Below are positions 44,841 to 54,025 of a stretch of DNA of 64,000 nt, piece by piece; position 1 is the stretch's first letter; each line of letters begins with the position of its first letter. The notes below the pieces were generated by a model. The model did no database searches. It was not told the origin of the DNA and saw only the letters and a program-made list of their open reading frames with translations. The stretch is from NCBI RefSeq assembly GCF_003284895.1, contig NZ_QMDV01000005.1, positions 101,001 through 165,000 on the forward strand, written 5' to 3'. The position numbers and the translations under genes were made by a program. Origin of the DNA: Pontibacter arcticus (GTDB lineage Bacteria; Bacteroidota; Bacteroidia; Cytophagales; Hymenobacteraceae).

Positions 44841-45681
44841 ACTTATAAGTGGCAAAGCGTTCGTTTATTTTGCCGGCATCTTTTACAATGCCGTTAAACA
44901 TCAACTCCAGGTCTACGCGGGTTTCATACCCGGTCAGGTTGGCTACGATGCCGGCTTTGCGGCCCTGCAATTCCTCAGCATAAATAATCTCCGCATCCGG
45001 TACGCCCGCCAGGTTGTACTCAAAAGTTAACCTCTCGGAGATGGCCGCTATACTTTGGTTGAAGATGATCTTGCCCTGTTCCAGCACCAGTATGTTATCG
45101 ATCAGGTTTTCGAGGTCGCGTACCTGGTGGGTAGAGATAATGATGATCTTCTCCTCGTCGAGGGCAGCCGCCATAATTTTCCGGAACTGGCTTTTGGATG
45201 GTATATCCAGGCCGTTGGTGGGCTCATCGAGTATAAGCAAACGCGCGTTGGTCGCGAGTGCAAACGAGATCAGGAATTTCTTTTTCTGGCCATACGATAA
45301 CGTGGAAAGCTTCGCTGTTTCGTCCAGCTCAAACTCGGCTAAATAGGCCTGCATCTGGTTGTGGCTGAACTTAGCATAGAACACCGCATTGGTCTTCACG
45401 AAGGTAGCAATGCTGAGCGCTGGCAAGCTAAACTCTTCCGGTACCAGGCAAATATCCTGTAGCATTTCGGGGTTACGGTCTGCTGCTCTGTAGCCAAATA
45501 CGTTGCACTCACCGCTGTTCGGGTAAAGCAAGCCGCATAGCTGCTTTAAAAGCGACGATTTACCTGCGCCGTTTTTGCCGAGCAAGCCATAAATAAAGCC
45601 AGGCTGCAAAGTGAGGTTCAGGTTCTCGAAAAGCGGCGCCTTCTTTTTATACCTGAAGCTGATGTCTTTTAACGTAATCAT
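44830..45681 (-). CDS. ABC transporter ATP-binding protein
   Basis: 283 residues. Walker A GLLGKNGAGKSSLLKQL (near residue 33), signature LSYGQKKKFLISF (near 125), Walker B LLILDEPTNGLD (near 145), and H-loop in IIISTHQVRDLENL are all intact, so it should hydrolyse ATP. It is a typical exporter-type subunit of the CcmA/YtrB group. The C-terminal extension after residue 200 is unlike the core and includes GIVKDAGKINERFATYKYEV. It is the first gene of the operon ATPase, small protein, permease, GntR, small protein. Confidence 0.93.
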   Translation of the reverse strand: MITLKDISFRYKKKAPLFENLNLTLQPGFIYGLLGKNGAGKSSLLKQLCGLLYPNSGECNVFGYRAADRNPEMLQDICLVPEEFSLPALSIATFVKTNAVFYAKFSHNQMQAYLAEFELDETAKLSTLSYGQKKKFLISFALATNARLLILDEPTNGLDIPSKSQFRKIMAAALDEEKIIIISTHQVRDLENLIDNILVLEQGKIIFNQSIAAISERLTFEYNLAGVPDAEIIYAEELQGRKAGIVANLTGYETRVDLELMFNGIVKDAGKINERFATYKYEV

Positions 45682-45813
45682 AGTTTCATATCTTAGTGTA
45701 TTAGTTACTTAGTACACCACAAAGGTATAAAAGGATTTGAGATTACAAACTTTTCCAGAAAAATAATTTTTGAAATTAGTAAACAGCTTTAATTTATTGA
45801 TTCCAAACAAATT

Positions 45814-45860
45814 AAAAAGTGCTTGATTTATACTTTCAAAGTATAAATCAAGCACTTTTT
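45814..45860. terminator. 23-bp perfect palindromic hairpin built on the recurrent word
   Basis: AAAAAGTGCTTGATTTATAC and TTT (45814-45836) pair perfectly with the reverse complement at 45838-45860, with a single-base loop. TTTATACTTT and AAAGTATAAA form the top of the stem. It lies between the ABC operon start and the LytTR gene end, 33 bases after the latter, so it terminates the two-component transcript. Confidence 0.85.
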
Positions 45861-45892
45861 GAGGTAAGACATCAGGTATGAACTCTGCGAAA

Positions 45893-46645
45893 TTATCCCG
45901 GTAGGTTCACCCGCTCGATCAGGCTCATAAAATTATCTTTGTAGGTATCACCAACCGGAATAACGGCTTCGCCAATAAAAATACGGTTGCGCTCAATAGA
46001 ATCTATTTTATCGAGCGAGATGATGTAGGATTTATGCACCCGCACAAACTGTCCGGCTGGTAACTGTTCCTCCATCTTTTTAATGTTCCGGAGCGAAAGG
46101 ATGCGTTCTGTTTTGGTATAAATAGAAACATAGTTCTGCAATCCTTCCACGTAAAGTATATCATCCAGCCGGAGCTTCACGATCTTATATTCCGTTTTAA
46201 CAAAAATGATATCACGCGCTGCTTCCGATGTTGGTTTTATTTCTGCTGCTGCTGCGGCTGGTGCTGAATTTATACTTTGCTGTGCATCAAACGTCTGTTT
46301 TGCTTTCAGGGCTGCTTTGTAAAAGCGATCAAAGGGGATGGGCTTCAGCAAATAATCTATGACGTTATGCTCGTAGCCTTCCAGCGCATACTCGGTGTAG
46401 GCGGTTGTCAATATGATTCGGCATTTATCGCCCAGAATCTTCATCACCTGTATGCCTGTCAGTTCGGGCATCTGTATATCCAGAAAAAGCAGATCTATAC
46501 TTTCTTTTTCCACCAGCTTAAGCGCTTCGAGGGCGCTGGTAGTGCTGGCTACAAACTCCAGGAAGTCTATCTTTTTTATATAATCTGTCAGGATATCGAG
46601 AGCCAGGGGTTTATCGTCTACTACAAGGCAGCGGATTGTTTTCAT
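45893..46645 (-). CDS. LytTR family response regulator
   Basis: 250 residues: receiver domain 1-120 with acidic pocket CLVVDDKPLAL, phosphoacceptor Asp in LLFLDIQMPEL (about residue 56), Lys in YLLKPIPFDRF; a short linker of Ala/Pro; then a LytTR DNA-binding domain from residue 145 (DIIFVKTEYKIVKLRLDDILYVEGLQNYVSI and FVRVHKSYIISLDKIDSIERN). It is co-transcribed with the histidine kinase upstream (13-base gap). Target promoters unknown; the nearby divergent beta-barrel gene is a natural candidate. Confidence 0.95.
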   Translation of the reverse strand: MKTIRCLVVDDKPLALDILTDYIKKIDFLEFVASTTSALEALKLVEKESIDLLFLDIQMPELTGIQVMKILGDKCRIILTTAYTEYALEGYEHNVIDYLLKPIPFDRFYKAALKAKQTFDAQQSINSAPAAAAAEIKPTSEAARDIIFVKTEYKIVKLRLDDILYVEGLQNYVSIYTKTERILSLRNIKKMEEQLPAGQFVRVHKSYIISLDKIDSIERNRIFIGEAVIPVGDTYKDNFMSLIERVNLPG

Positions 46646-46658
46646 GTTGTTGATGTCG

Positions 46659-47756
46659 TTAGTATGCTTCGGTAAGGGCGGGTTTTGTTGGTTTATGATC
46701 AGGATTTATACTTTTGCCAGCTAGTTGCAGGGTTAGCGCTACTTTAAATGTATGCTCCTCTTCTGTAATGGTGAGGTTATACTTTTCCGGATACAGCAAT
46801 TCCAGCCTGCGGCGCACGTTGGTTAAGCCGATGCCGCCGGTTTTATCTTTCTGGTCTTTATTTTTCTGGTTGAAGACGGTAAAGTATAATGTATCATTTT
46901 CAACGCGCAGGTGCATCTCTATCGGGTTGTCCGGGTCGGTACAGACGCCATGTTTAAAAGCGTTTTCCACGAAGGCAATCAGCATGAGCGGCGCGATCAG
47001 TTTCCCGTTTATACTTCCCTCCTGTTCAAATTCAATAAAGGCATTTCCTTTCAGGCCTATTTTCTGAAGGTCCACAACATCCTGCAGATAGTCTGCTTCT
47101 TTGGTGAGCAGCACTTGTTTTTGTTCGCTCTCGCGCAGCATGTACCGCAGCAAACCTGATAATTTAAGCAAGGCCTCTGGTGCCAGTTCGGATTTCTGGT
47201 AAGTAAGTGCATAAATATCGTTGATGGTGTTGAACAAGAAATGCGGGTTTATTTGCGAGCGCAGAAAAGCCAGCTCTGTTGTCAGTTTGGCCTGTTCGAG
47301 TTTCTTTTTTTCTTCCTGCGTTTTAAAATAGTTTACCACATAACCATAGGCTATACCCAGCATCAGGTAGGTCACACTCGCATTCAGCACACTCTGGAAG
47401 ATCCAGATCATCGTGATTTCACGGCCATAGGTAGCCCAGTTAAAATAGTTGATCAGGACAGTTTCCAGGAGGTAATGCACCGGCGTGAAAAGCGCCACTA
47501 ACAGCAGCACACTTACCGCATAAAGCCCATACTTCCCTTTCCCGAACAAACGCGGCACCAGCAAGCTGGCATTGGCATAAAAGATCGCCGCCATCAGCAG
47601 GGTTCGCACAAAATCTATGGCGGTGGTTTTAGCAAGAGCTCCCAATGTATACTGGCTTTCATAGAAGTAATAATACTGAAACCCATACACGACATCTTTA
47701 AAGAAATCGAAAAACCAGAACAGGACATGGAACAGGATGATCTTCTTTTTATGCAT
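46659..47756 (-). CDS. Sensor histidine kinase, LytS/YpdA type
   Basis: 365 residues. Four N-terminal helices to about residue 155 (VLFWFFDFFKDVVYGF and so on), then a HisKA_7-type domain with LRSQINPHFLFNTINDIYALTY, whose His is the phosphorylated residue, and a HATPase domain with VENAFKHGV and GGIGLTNVRRRLELLYP boxes. There is no extra sensor domain, so the membrane part itself senses. It forms a pair with the LytTR regulator. The gap to the divergent barrel gene is 269 bases. Confidence 0.93.
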   Translation of the reverse strand: MHKKKIILFHVLFWFFDFFKDVVYGFQYYYFYESQYTLGALAKTTAIDFVRTLLMAAIFYANASLLVPRLFGKGKYGLYAVSVLLLVALFTPVHYLLETVLINYFNWATYGREITMIWIFQSVLNASVTYLMLGIAYGYVVNYFKTQEEKKKLEQAKLTTELAFLRSQINPHFLFNTINDIYALTYQKSELAPEALLKLSGLLRYMLRESEQKQVLLTKEADYLQDVVDLQKIGLKGNAFIEFEQEGSINGKLIAPLMLIAFVENAFKHGVCTDPDNPIEMHLRVENDTLYFTVFNQKNKDQKDKTGGIGLTNVRRRLELLYPEKYNLTITEEEHTFKVALTLQLAGKSINPDHKPTKPALTEAY

Positions 47757-48025
47757 CCTTAAAAATAGAAGAATAGATTATAAACCCATCGGTTTAATAC
47801 ACCAACCCCGCAAAAACATTTACCAACAAGCTCTGCTGCTGTAGCAAAGTATAAAAGCATAGCTACAGGTGTTCGTCAATTGAAACAGGCGGTTGGTGTA
47901 TTACAGTCGTTGCGGCTGCGGAGCGAGTTTTATGTTTGTATCAGTTAAAACGATAACTACTGTATTTATTTGAGCACTCAATATTTACAGGCAAAAAAAC
48001 GACTACACCTTTAAGCAGAGCAATA
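47757..48025. promoter_or_regulatory. Divergent intergenic region between sensor kinase and outer-membrane barrel gene
   Basis: 269 bases with promoters implied in both directions. It holds an AGTATAAAA word near 47848, which could be a shared regulatory spacer. No clear LytTR tandem repeats were identified by eye. It contains no convincing small gene. Confidence 0.5.
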
Positions 48026-50446
48026 ATGAAGACACTTTTAACACTAACATTAGTAACATTATTACAGCTAATATCTAATCTGGCCTGGGCACAGTCACCG
48101 ACTGTTACCATAAGCGGACAGACTCTCAACAAGGAAGATAAGCAGGCAGCAGGCTTTGCCACGGTGGCCCTCTCTAGCCTTTCGGGCCAGAACCTGACTT
48201 CTACATTTTCAGATGAGCAGGGCAAATTTATACTTGCCGCTCCCCTCGCTCCTGGTTCCTATCTAGTAAGTGTAACGGCTTTTACCTTTGAGCTCTGGGC
48301 CGATACCCTGCACCTGGCAGCAGGCACCACCACAGTTGAGCTTCCTGTTATCTCCTTAACCAAAGCGGCTTTTGCCCTGAAAGAAGCCGTTGTGGAAGGC
48401 GCTAAACCCCTGATCGAGCAGCAGATCGACAAGCTGGTCTTCAACGTGGCTCAAAGCCCGGTAGCGGCCAACGGCAACCTCGTAGAAGTGCTGCAGCGCG
48501 CTCCAGGCGTGCAGGTAGATAACTCCGATAAGATCACGCTGAAAGGAAAACCCGTGACCGTGACCATTGACGGCAAGCAGACGCATTTGTCGGGCGAACA
48601 GCTGGCCAATTACTTAAAAAGCCTGCAGGGCGCTACGGTAGAGAAGGTCGAGATTATGTCCAACCCTTCGGCTAAGTATGATGCCCAGGGTGCAGGCGGC
48701 ATGCTTAACATCGTGACCAAACGCGACAAAAAGCTTGGCTTCAGCGGCGTGCTAACACAGGGCGTAGGCTATGGCCAGCACGGCAAAGCCAACACCGGCT
48801 TTACCTTTAACTATAAGTCTAAAAAGCTGGGCATCTTCGGAAATACCGGCTACAGCTACGACAAAAGCAGCAACGAGAGCACCATCACCCGTAACTTTAA
48901 CTCCGCCGAAAGCGGCCGCTCCAACTTCACTCAGGAGGGCACTGGCCTCACCCGCGCGCAGGGTGGCAATGCACGTATCGCTGTAGACTATTACCTGAAC
49001 CCAACATCCACGCTCGGCATCATGGCCAGCGGCAATCTGAACAAAAACAGCTCAGAAGATAAAAGCATTACCCGCATCCAGACGCAGGAAGTTCTAACAG
49101 ACCAGCTCCGCCAGCTAAACGAAAGCGACTCGAAATGGCAGCGCACCACCTTCAACATCAACTACAAAAAGCGTTTTGCCACACCTGGCCAGGAGCTGAC
49201 CGTGGATGGTGATCTGTCCAGATATGCAGCTGACGGCGGCATCCAATACACCACCCGCTTTGCTGAAACAGGCCAGCTAAACGAGCAACTGGCCCGCAAC
49301 CTGACCGAGACCGACATCCACATCAAATCCTTTAAGCTCGATTACGCTCATCCGCTAAGCGAGAAGACCATGCTGGAGACAGGTGCCAAGGTAAGTGTGG
49401 TAACCACCAACAACGACATGCAGTTTGACTCGCTGCGCCAGCAAGTATGGCGGCCAGAATCCCTACGCAGTAACAGCTTTGATTATCAAGAACAGATTAA
49501 CGCCGCTTACGTGAACATGAGCAGCCAGCTGAGCGCGAAACTAGGTGTGCAGTTGGGCCTGCGGGGCGAGCAGACCATTTCGGAAGGCTATTCCCCTACT
49601 CTAAAGGCTGAGCCTGTCAAGCGGGATTATTTTCAGCTGTTCCCGAGCGCCTTCCTTTCTTACCAGGCTTCGGAAAAGCACCAGTATGGGCTCTCCTACA
49701 GCCGCCGCATTGGTCGCCCCAGCTACAAGGATCTGAACCCTTTTGTCTACTACATCGACCGCTACACCACCGACCAGGGTAACCCTTATATCCGCCCCAG
49801 CCTGACCAACTCCTTTGAGTTTAACTACATGTTTGCCCAGCAGTACAGCTTCTCCATCGGCTATCAGGAGGCAGACGATAACTTTGAGAAGGTGATCCTG
49901 CAGGATGAGCAGACGCGCGAAGTACGGCAGGTATACCAGAACTTCGACAATGCCCGCGGTTATACCTTTAGCGCCAGTGTGCCGGTAAGCTTTGGTAAGT
50001 ATGTGAGTGTGTACAATAACCTGGGTGTGTATTACATCGATCAGAAGCTGGGAAATGTGGTGTCGGAAGGCTTTGCCGTAATGGCCAACTCGGCAGCTTA
50101 TTTTAAGATCCTGCAAAAGTATAGCGCCGAGGTATCGGGTACTTATAACTACAACGGAGCCTATGGGGTGTACCAGGTAAAACCGAACGTGTACTTCAAC
50201 CTGGGCGTGAGCCGCGAGTTCAACGACAAGCGCTCCTCTTTGCGCCTGAGCGTGAACGATATCTTCAACACCAACCAATCTGACCTGACCGCCCGCTATG
50301 GCAACGTGGACCTCAACAGCCGCTACCGCTGGGAAGGCCGGAAAGTGAAGCTCTCCTTTAGTTACCGCCTGGGCAACCAGAACGTAAAGGCCGCCAACCG
50401 CAAATCAACTTCTTCATCCGAAGAACAAAGCAGAATTAAAGAGTAA
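48026..50446 (+). CDS. Outer-membrane beta-barrel protein, TonB-dependent receptor-like (OMP_b-brl_3 type)
   Basis: 806 residues. Signal peptide MKTLLTLTLVTLLQLISNLAWA, carboxypeptidase-like regulatory domain (about 29-115), plug-like domain (VVEGAKPLIEQQIDKLVFN to IMSNPSAKYDAQGAGGMLNIVTKR, about 125-230), then a large barrel with KLSFSYRLG near the end. It ends with a charged tail NRKSTSSSEEQSRIKE rather than a terminal aromatic residue. Such proteins are common in Bacteroidota, usually as uncharacterised transporters. The codon use is somewhat more G+C-rich than its neighbours and the AGTATA word is rare here. Adjacent to the LytS/LytTR pair. Confidence 0.88.
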   Translation: MKTLLTLTLVTLLQLISNLAWAQSPTVTISGQTLNKEDKQAAGFATVALSSLSGQNLTSTFSDEQGKFILAAPLAPGSYLVSVTAFTFELWADTLHLAAGTTTVELPVISLTKAAFALKEAVVEGAKPLIEQQIDKLVFNVAQSPVAANGNLVEVLQRAPGVQVDNSDKITLKGKPVTVTIDGKQTHLSGEQLANYLKSLQGATVEKVEIMSNPSAKYDAQGAGGMLNIVTKRDKKLGFSGVLTQGVGYGQHGKANTGFTFNYKSKKLGIFGNTGYSYDKSSNESTITRNFNSAESGRSNFTQEGTGLTRAQGGNARIAVDYYLNPTSTLGIMASGNLNKNSSEDKSITRIQTQEVLTDQLRQLNESDSKWQRTTFNINYKKRFATPGQELTVDGDLSRYAADGGIQYTTRFAETGQLNEQLARNLTETDIHIKSFKLDYAHPLSEKTMLETGAKVSVVTTNNDMQFDSLRQQVWRPESLRSNSFDYQEQINAAYVNMSSQLSAKLGVQLGLRGEQTISEGYSPTLKAEPVKRDYFQLFPSAFLSYQASEKHQYGLSYSRRIGRPSYKDLNPFVYYIDRYTTDQGNPYIRPSLTNSFEFNYMFAQQYSFSIGYQEADDNFEKVILQDEQTREVRQVYQNFDNARGYTFSASVPVSFGKYVSVYNNLGVYYIDQKLGNVVSEGFAVMANSAAYFKILQKYSAEVSGTYNYNGAYGVYQVKPNVYFNLGVSREFNDKRSSLRLSVNDIFNTNQSDLTARYGNVDLNSRYRWEGRKVKLSFSYRLGNQNVKAANRKSTSSSEEQSRIKE

Positions 50447-50637
50447 TCATACTTTGATCAGAAATCATAGAAGCTTTTCAGAGTTTCCAATTGTAGTGTA
50501 TAAACCTGATGTTATTGCTTTTTAGTTAACAACAATACTTGCACTACCTAGTGCTTGCTGGTGAAAACACACAGCAAGGGTAGCAGATTTTGATTTGCCA
50601 AAAAAACTGTAAACAGTTTCAGCTATACTTTCTAAAC

Positions 50638-50672
50638 AAAACAGGCCACTCTTTCCGGAGTGGCCTGTTTTG
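50638..50672. terminator. Bidirectional terminator between barrel gene and lpd
   Basis: AAACAGGCCACTC (50638-50650) pairs with the reverse complement GAGTGGCCTGTTT at 50659-50671. It lies between two convergent genes with A and T flanks. Confidence 0.85.
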
Positions 50673-50694
50673 TTATTTATACTTTATACTTTGC

Positions 50695-52098
50695 TTAGAT
50701 ATGTATAGCGCGGTTTTCAGTGGCTGCTAAACAAGCTTCTTTCATGGCTTCGGTATAGGTTGGGTGCGCGTGGCTCATGCGGGCAATATCTTCTGCCGAT
50801 GCACGGAACTCCATCGCTACAACAGCCTCTGCAATCATGTCAGCGGCGCGTGGCCCGATCATGTGTACACCTAAAATCTCATCTGTATTGGTATCAGCCA
50901 GTACTTTCACGAAACCATCGGTATCCATAGACGCCTTGGCACGGCCAGACGCTTTGAACGGGAACGAACCGGTTTTATAAGCGCGCCCGTCGGCTTTCAG
51001 TTGCTCTTCAGTAAAACCAACGCCTGCTACTTCAGGCCAGGTATACACTACACCCGGTATCAGGTTGTAGTTAATGTGCGGCTTCTGACCTACGATCTGC
51101 TCTGCTACCAGCACGCCTTCTTCTTCGGCTTTGTGAGCCAGCATCGCACCGCGTACGACATCTCCAATCGCGTAGATGCCCGGTACGTTTGTCTCTAAAT
51201 GGTCGTTTACAGCAATCATGCCGCGCTCGCCCATCTGTACGCCAGCGTTCTCTAAACCTAAACCATCTGTGTACGGCTTACGGCCTACAGATACCAGCAC
51301 GTAATCGCCCTCAAACGTTACGGTTTCGCCTTTCGGGTTCTCAGCGGTTACTTTTACAGTTTCGCCTTCGTTTACAGCGCCGGTTACTTTGTGGTTGAAG
51401 AAGAACTCGAAGCCCAGCGTTTTCTTCAGTACACGCTGCAACTCTTTGCCTAACGAGCGGTCCATGGTAGGGATGATCGCATCCGCATACTCTACTACCG
51501 ATACTTTAGCACCCAGTCGTGCGTAAACCGAACCCAGTTCCAGACCAATTACGCCACCACCAATTACAATCAGGTTCTTAGGCACCTCTGTTAAGGTTAA
51601 AGCTTCTGTGGAGGTAATGATGCGTTGCTTATCAACCGCCAGGAAAGGCAGGTTGATTGGCTTGGAACCTGTTGCGATAATAACTTTATCCGTTTCGATT
51701 TCCTGTGCATTACCATCTTCGCCAGCAATTCTGATCACATTTCTGCTTACAAAAGAGCCTAAACCGAAGTAGGTATCGATCTTGTTTTTCTTCATCAGGT
51801 AAGCAATACCGTCGTTGTTCGACTTAATTACTTCACCTTTACGCTTGATCATCTGCCCGATATTTACCTGCAGGTTTTCCAGGTCGATGCCGTGCGTTTT
51901 AAATGTATGCGCTGCGTTATGGTAATGTTCTGAAGAATCTAAAAGTGCTTTGGATGGGATACAACCCACGTTTAAGCAGGTGCCACCCAACACATTATAC
52001 TTTTCTATGATAGCGGTTTTAAGACCTAGTTGTGCACAACGTACTGCTGCCACATAGCCTCCAGGGCCTGAACCGATTACTGTAACATCGTATTTCAT
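50695..52098 (-). CDS. lpdA: Dihydrolipoyl dehydrogenase
   Basis: 467 residues. The E3 subunit reoxidises dihydrolipoamide in the 2-oxoacid dehydrogenase complexes using FAD and NAD. FAD loop VIGSGPGGYVAAVRCAQLGL, redox disulphide GGTCLNVGCIPSKALL (Cys about 41 and 46), NAD site VIGGGVIGLELGSVYARLG, and the catalytic His-Glu in HAHPTYTEAMKEA near the end are present. It lies downstream of sucB in the same direction with a 272-base gap that holds a palindromic repeat, so it may have its own promoter. Confidence 0.97.
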   Translation of the reverse strand: MKYDVTVIGSGPGGYVAAVRCAQLGLKTAIIEKYNVLGGTCLNVGCIPSKALLDSSEHYHNAAHTFKTHGIDLENLQVNIGQMIKRKGEVIKSNNDGIAYLMKKNKIDTYFGLGSFVSRNVIRIAGEDGNAQEIETDKVIIATGSKPINLPFLAVDKQRIITSTEALTLTEVPKNLIVIGGGVIGLELGSVYARLGAKVSVVEYADAIIPTMDRSLGKELQRVLKKTLGFEFFFNHKVTGAVNEGETVKVTAENPKGETVTFEGDYVLVSVGRKPYTDGLGLENAGVQMGERGMIAVNDHLETNVPGIYAIGDVVRGAMLAHKAEEEGVLVAEQIVGQKPHINYNLIPGVVYTWPEVAGVGFTEEQLKADGRAYKTGSFPFKASGRAKASMDTDGFVKVLADTNTDEILGVHMIGPRAADMIAEAVVAMEFRASAEDIARMSHAHPTYTEAMKEACLAATENRAIHI

Positions 52099-52161
52099 CT
52101 TTTTATACTTTATGGAGAGTTTTAGTCTCTGTTTTGTATTTGATTTTATCTGTAATTGTAA

Positions 52162-52237
52162 AACCCACCCCTACCCCTCCAAGGAGGGGAATTAGTTACT
52201 GCAAAAATTCCCCTCCTTGGAGGGGTAGGGGTGGGTT
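52162..52237. repeat. 76-base palindromic repeat between lpd and sucB
   Basis: A perfect 32-bp inverted repeat: 52162-52193 reads AACCCACCCCTACCCCTCCA and on, matched exactly by the reverse complement at 52206-52237, with a 12-base loop. Each arm also contains the smaller palindrome CCCCTCCAAGGAGGGG. It carries no open frame. The G+C-rich nature and intergenic place suggest a REP/MITE-like element related to that at 18317-18492. Confidence 0.75.
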
Positions 52238-52319
52238 AATTTATACTTGGGCCGGAGAGCCGTCTATAGCAAGTAACGTACAACGACGCTCGCGCCATTT
52301 CTGAAGTATAAAAGTATAA

Positions 52320-52366
52320 AAAAGGAGGAGCAAACATCTCAGTTTACCCCTCCTTCCTTATTTCAA
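52320..52366 (-). terminator. Possible weak terminator downstream of sucB
   Basis: AAGGAGG near 52321-52328 could pair with CCTCCTT near 52351-52358, with A and T-rich flanks. It lies directly after the sucB stop on the minus strand. The stem is short, so confidence is low. Confidence 0.4.
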
Positions 52367-52370
52367 TAAA

Positions 52371-53918
52371 TTAAACGCCTAACAGCAGTCTCATTGGATC
52401 TTCTAATAGCTCTTTAACACGAACTAAGAAGCTTACAGACTCACGACCGTCGATGATGCGGTGGTCGTAAGAAAGAGCCAAGTACATCATTGGTCTGATC
52501 TCAACCTGACCGTTGATGGCAACCGGGCGCTGCACGATGTTGTGCATACCAAGTATGGCAGACTGTGGTGCATTGATAATCGGCGTAGACATCATCGAAC
52601 CAAACACACCACCATTCGTGATCGTGAAGGTACCACCTGTCATTTCTTCGATCGTCAATTTACCATCACGTGCTTTTTTGGCCAGACGGATAACTTCTTT
52701 CTCGATACCATCCAAAGACAGTTGCTCCGCGTTGCGGATAACTGGAACTACCAGTCCTTTTGGTGCAGAAACGGCAATCGACACATCACAGAAATCATTA
52801 TAAACAATCTCGGTACCATCTATCTGCGCATTAACAGCTGGCCACTCCTGAAGTGCTACAGTACAAGCCTTCGTGAAGAACGACATAAAGCCTAAACCAA
52901 CCTCGTGCTTCTCCTTAAACTTATCTTTATACTTGGCGCGGATGTCCATGATCGGCTTCATGTCTACTTCGTTGAACGTCGTAAGCATGGCCGTTTCGTT
53001 TTTCACCTGAACCAATCTGCGGGCAACTGTTTTACGCAGGTTGCTCATTTTCTCGCGACGTGAGTTGCGGTCGCCGGTTACTGCTGGCGCTGATGCATTT
53101 TCTTGTTTAGCAGCCGGAGCCGAAGCTTTTGTTGCCGGTTTTGCCTGTGCATTCTGAGCGTCATCTTTAGTGATGCGTCCGTCGCGGCCAGAGCCTTGTA
53201 CGTCGGAAACATTGATACCTTTCTCGGAAAGTATCTTACCTGCAGCCGGAGATGGCGTACCGGAAGCATAGGTCTGAGCGCCAGATGTGGCAGCAGCAGG
53301 TTGAGCGGCTTGTTGTGCTGCCGGGGCAGCTGGTTGTGCAGCAGCTTTAGAAGTACCACCGGCACCTGCTACAATTTTACAAAGCATCCCACCGATTTCC
53401 ACTGTATCGCCGGCTTGCGCTACGATCTGCAGTGTACCTGTTGCTTCTGCCGGTAACTCGAATGTTGCTTTATCAGACTCCAGTTCCGCAATGATCTCAT
53501 CCATTTCCACATGGTCGCCGTCGTTTTTCAGCCAGCTCGCAATCGTTACCTCTGTGATAGATTCGCCTACAGTAGGCACAATCATTTCTACTGTTTCGCC
53601 TGCGCCGCTTTCCTGTGCAGGTGCTGTAGCAGGTTGTGCGTTTTCAGCTGCAGGAGCGGATGCCGGTGCAGAAGCAGCTTCGCCGTTAGGCTCTATTCTG
53701 CAAAGAAGGGCACCTACTGCTACGGTGTCGCCTTCCTGTGCTACAAGTCGTAAAATGCCTGCTCCTTCGGCGGGCAGTTCGAATGTGGCCTTGTCAGATT
53801 CCAGCTCCGCAATCACCTCATCCATCTCCACACGGTCGCCATCATTTTTCAGCCATTTGGCTATCGTTACCTCCGTGATAGACTCACCTACTACAGGCAC
53901 TTTAACTTCTAAGCTCAT
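52371..53918 (-). CDS. sucB: 2-oxoglutarate dehydrogenase E2 (dihydrolipoyllysine succinyltransferase) with two lipoyl domains
   Basis: About 515 residues from the ATG at 53918 ([20 protein letters not shown]); the frame runs 8 codons further up. Lipoyl domain 1 (about 1-80) has the modified Lys in [14 protein letters not shown], and lipoyl domain 2 (about 110-190) repeats the same motif almost exactly. A Pro/Ala/Gln-rich linker, a peripheral-subunit-binding domain ([14 protein letters not shown]) and the catalytic domain with [12 protein letters not shown] at the end follow. E. coli SucB has one lipoyl domain. The twin domains differ by few residues, indicating recent duplication or gene conversion. 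It is downstream of sucA, with a 108-base gap. Confidence 0.95.
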   Translation of the reverse strand: MSLEVKVPVVGESITEVTIAKWLKNDGDRVEMDEVIAELESDKATFELPAEGAGILRLVAQEGDTVAVGALLCRIEPNGEAASAPASAPAAENAQPATAPAQESGAGETVEMIVPTVGESITEVTIASWLKNDGDHVEMDEIIAELESDKATFELPAEATGTLQIVAQAGDTVEIGGMLCKIVAGAGGTSKAAAQPAAPAAQQAAQPAAATSGAQTYASGTPSPAAGKILSEKGINVSDVQGSGRDGRITKDDAQNAQAKPATKASAPAAKQENASAPAVTGDRNSRREKMSNLRKTVARRLVQVKNETAMLTTFNEVDMKPIMDIRAKYKDKFKEKHEVGLGFMSFFTKACTVALQEWPAVNAQIDGTEIVYNDFCDVSIAVSAPKGLVVPVIRNAEQLSLDGIEKEVIRLAKKARDGKLTIEEMTGGTFTITNGGVFGSMMSTPIINAPQSAILGMHNIVQRPVAINGQVEIRPMMYLALSYDHRIIDGRESVSFLVRVKELLEDPMRLLLGV

Positions 53919-54025
53919 ATTTTTTTGATTTTTGATTCTCAATTAATGAAGTACGAACAAAGTATGAATGATAATCAAGAATAGCTAAAATTAACTACTG
54001 TTGCTTAGCATTCATACTTCATCAA

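Noticed and set aside
48026..50446. Barrel gene as a SusC-type transporter
   Set aside because: It lacks the SusC signature in the plug and an adjacent SusD gene, so it fits the OMP_b-brl_3 group better.
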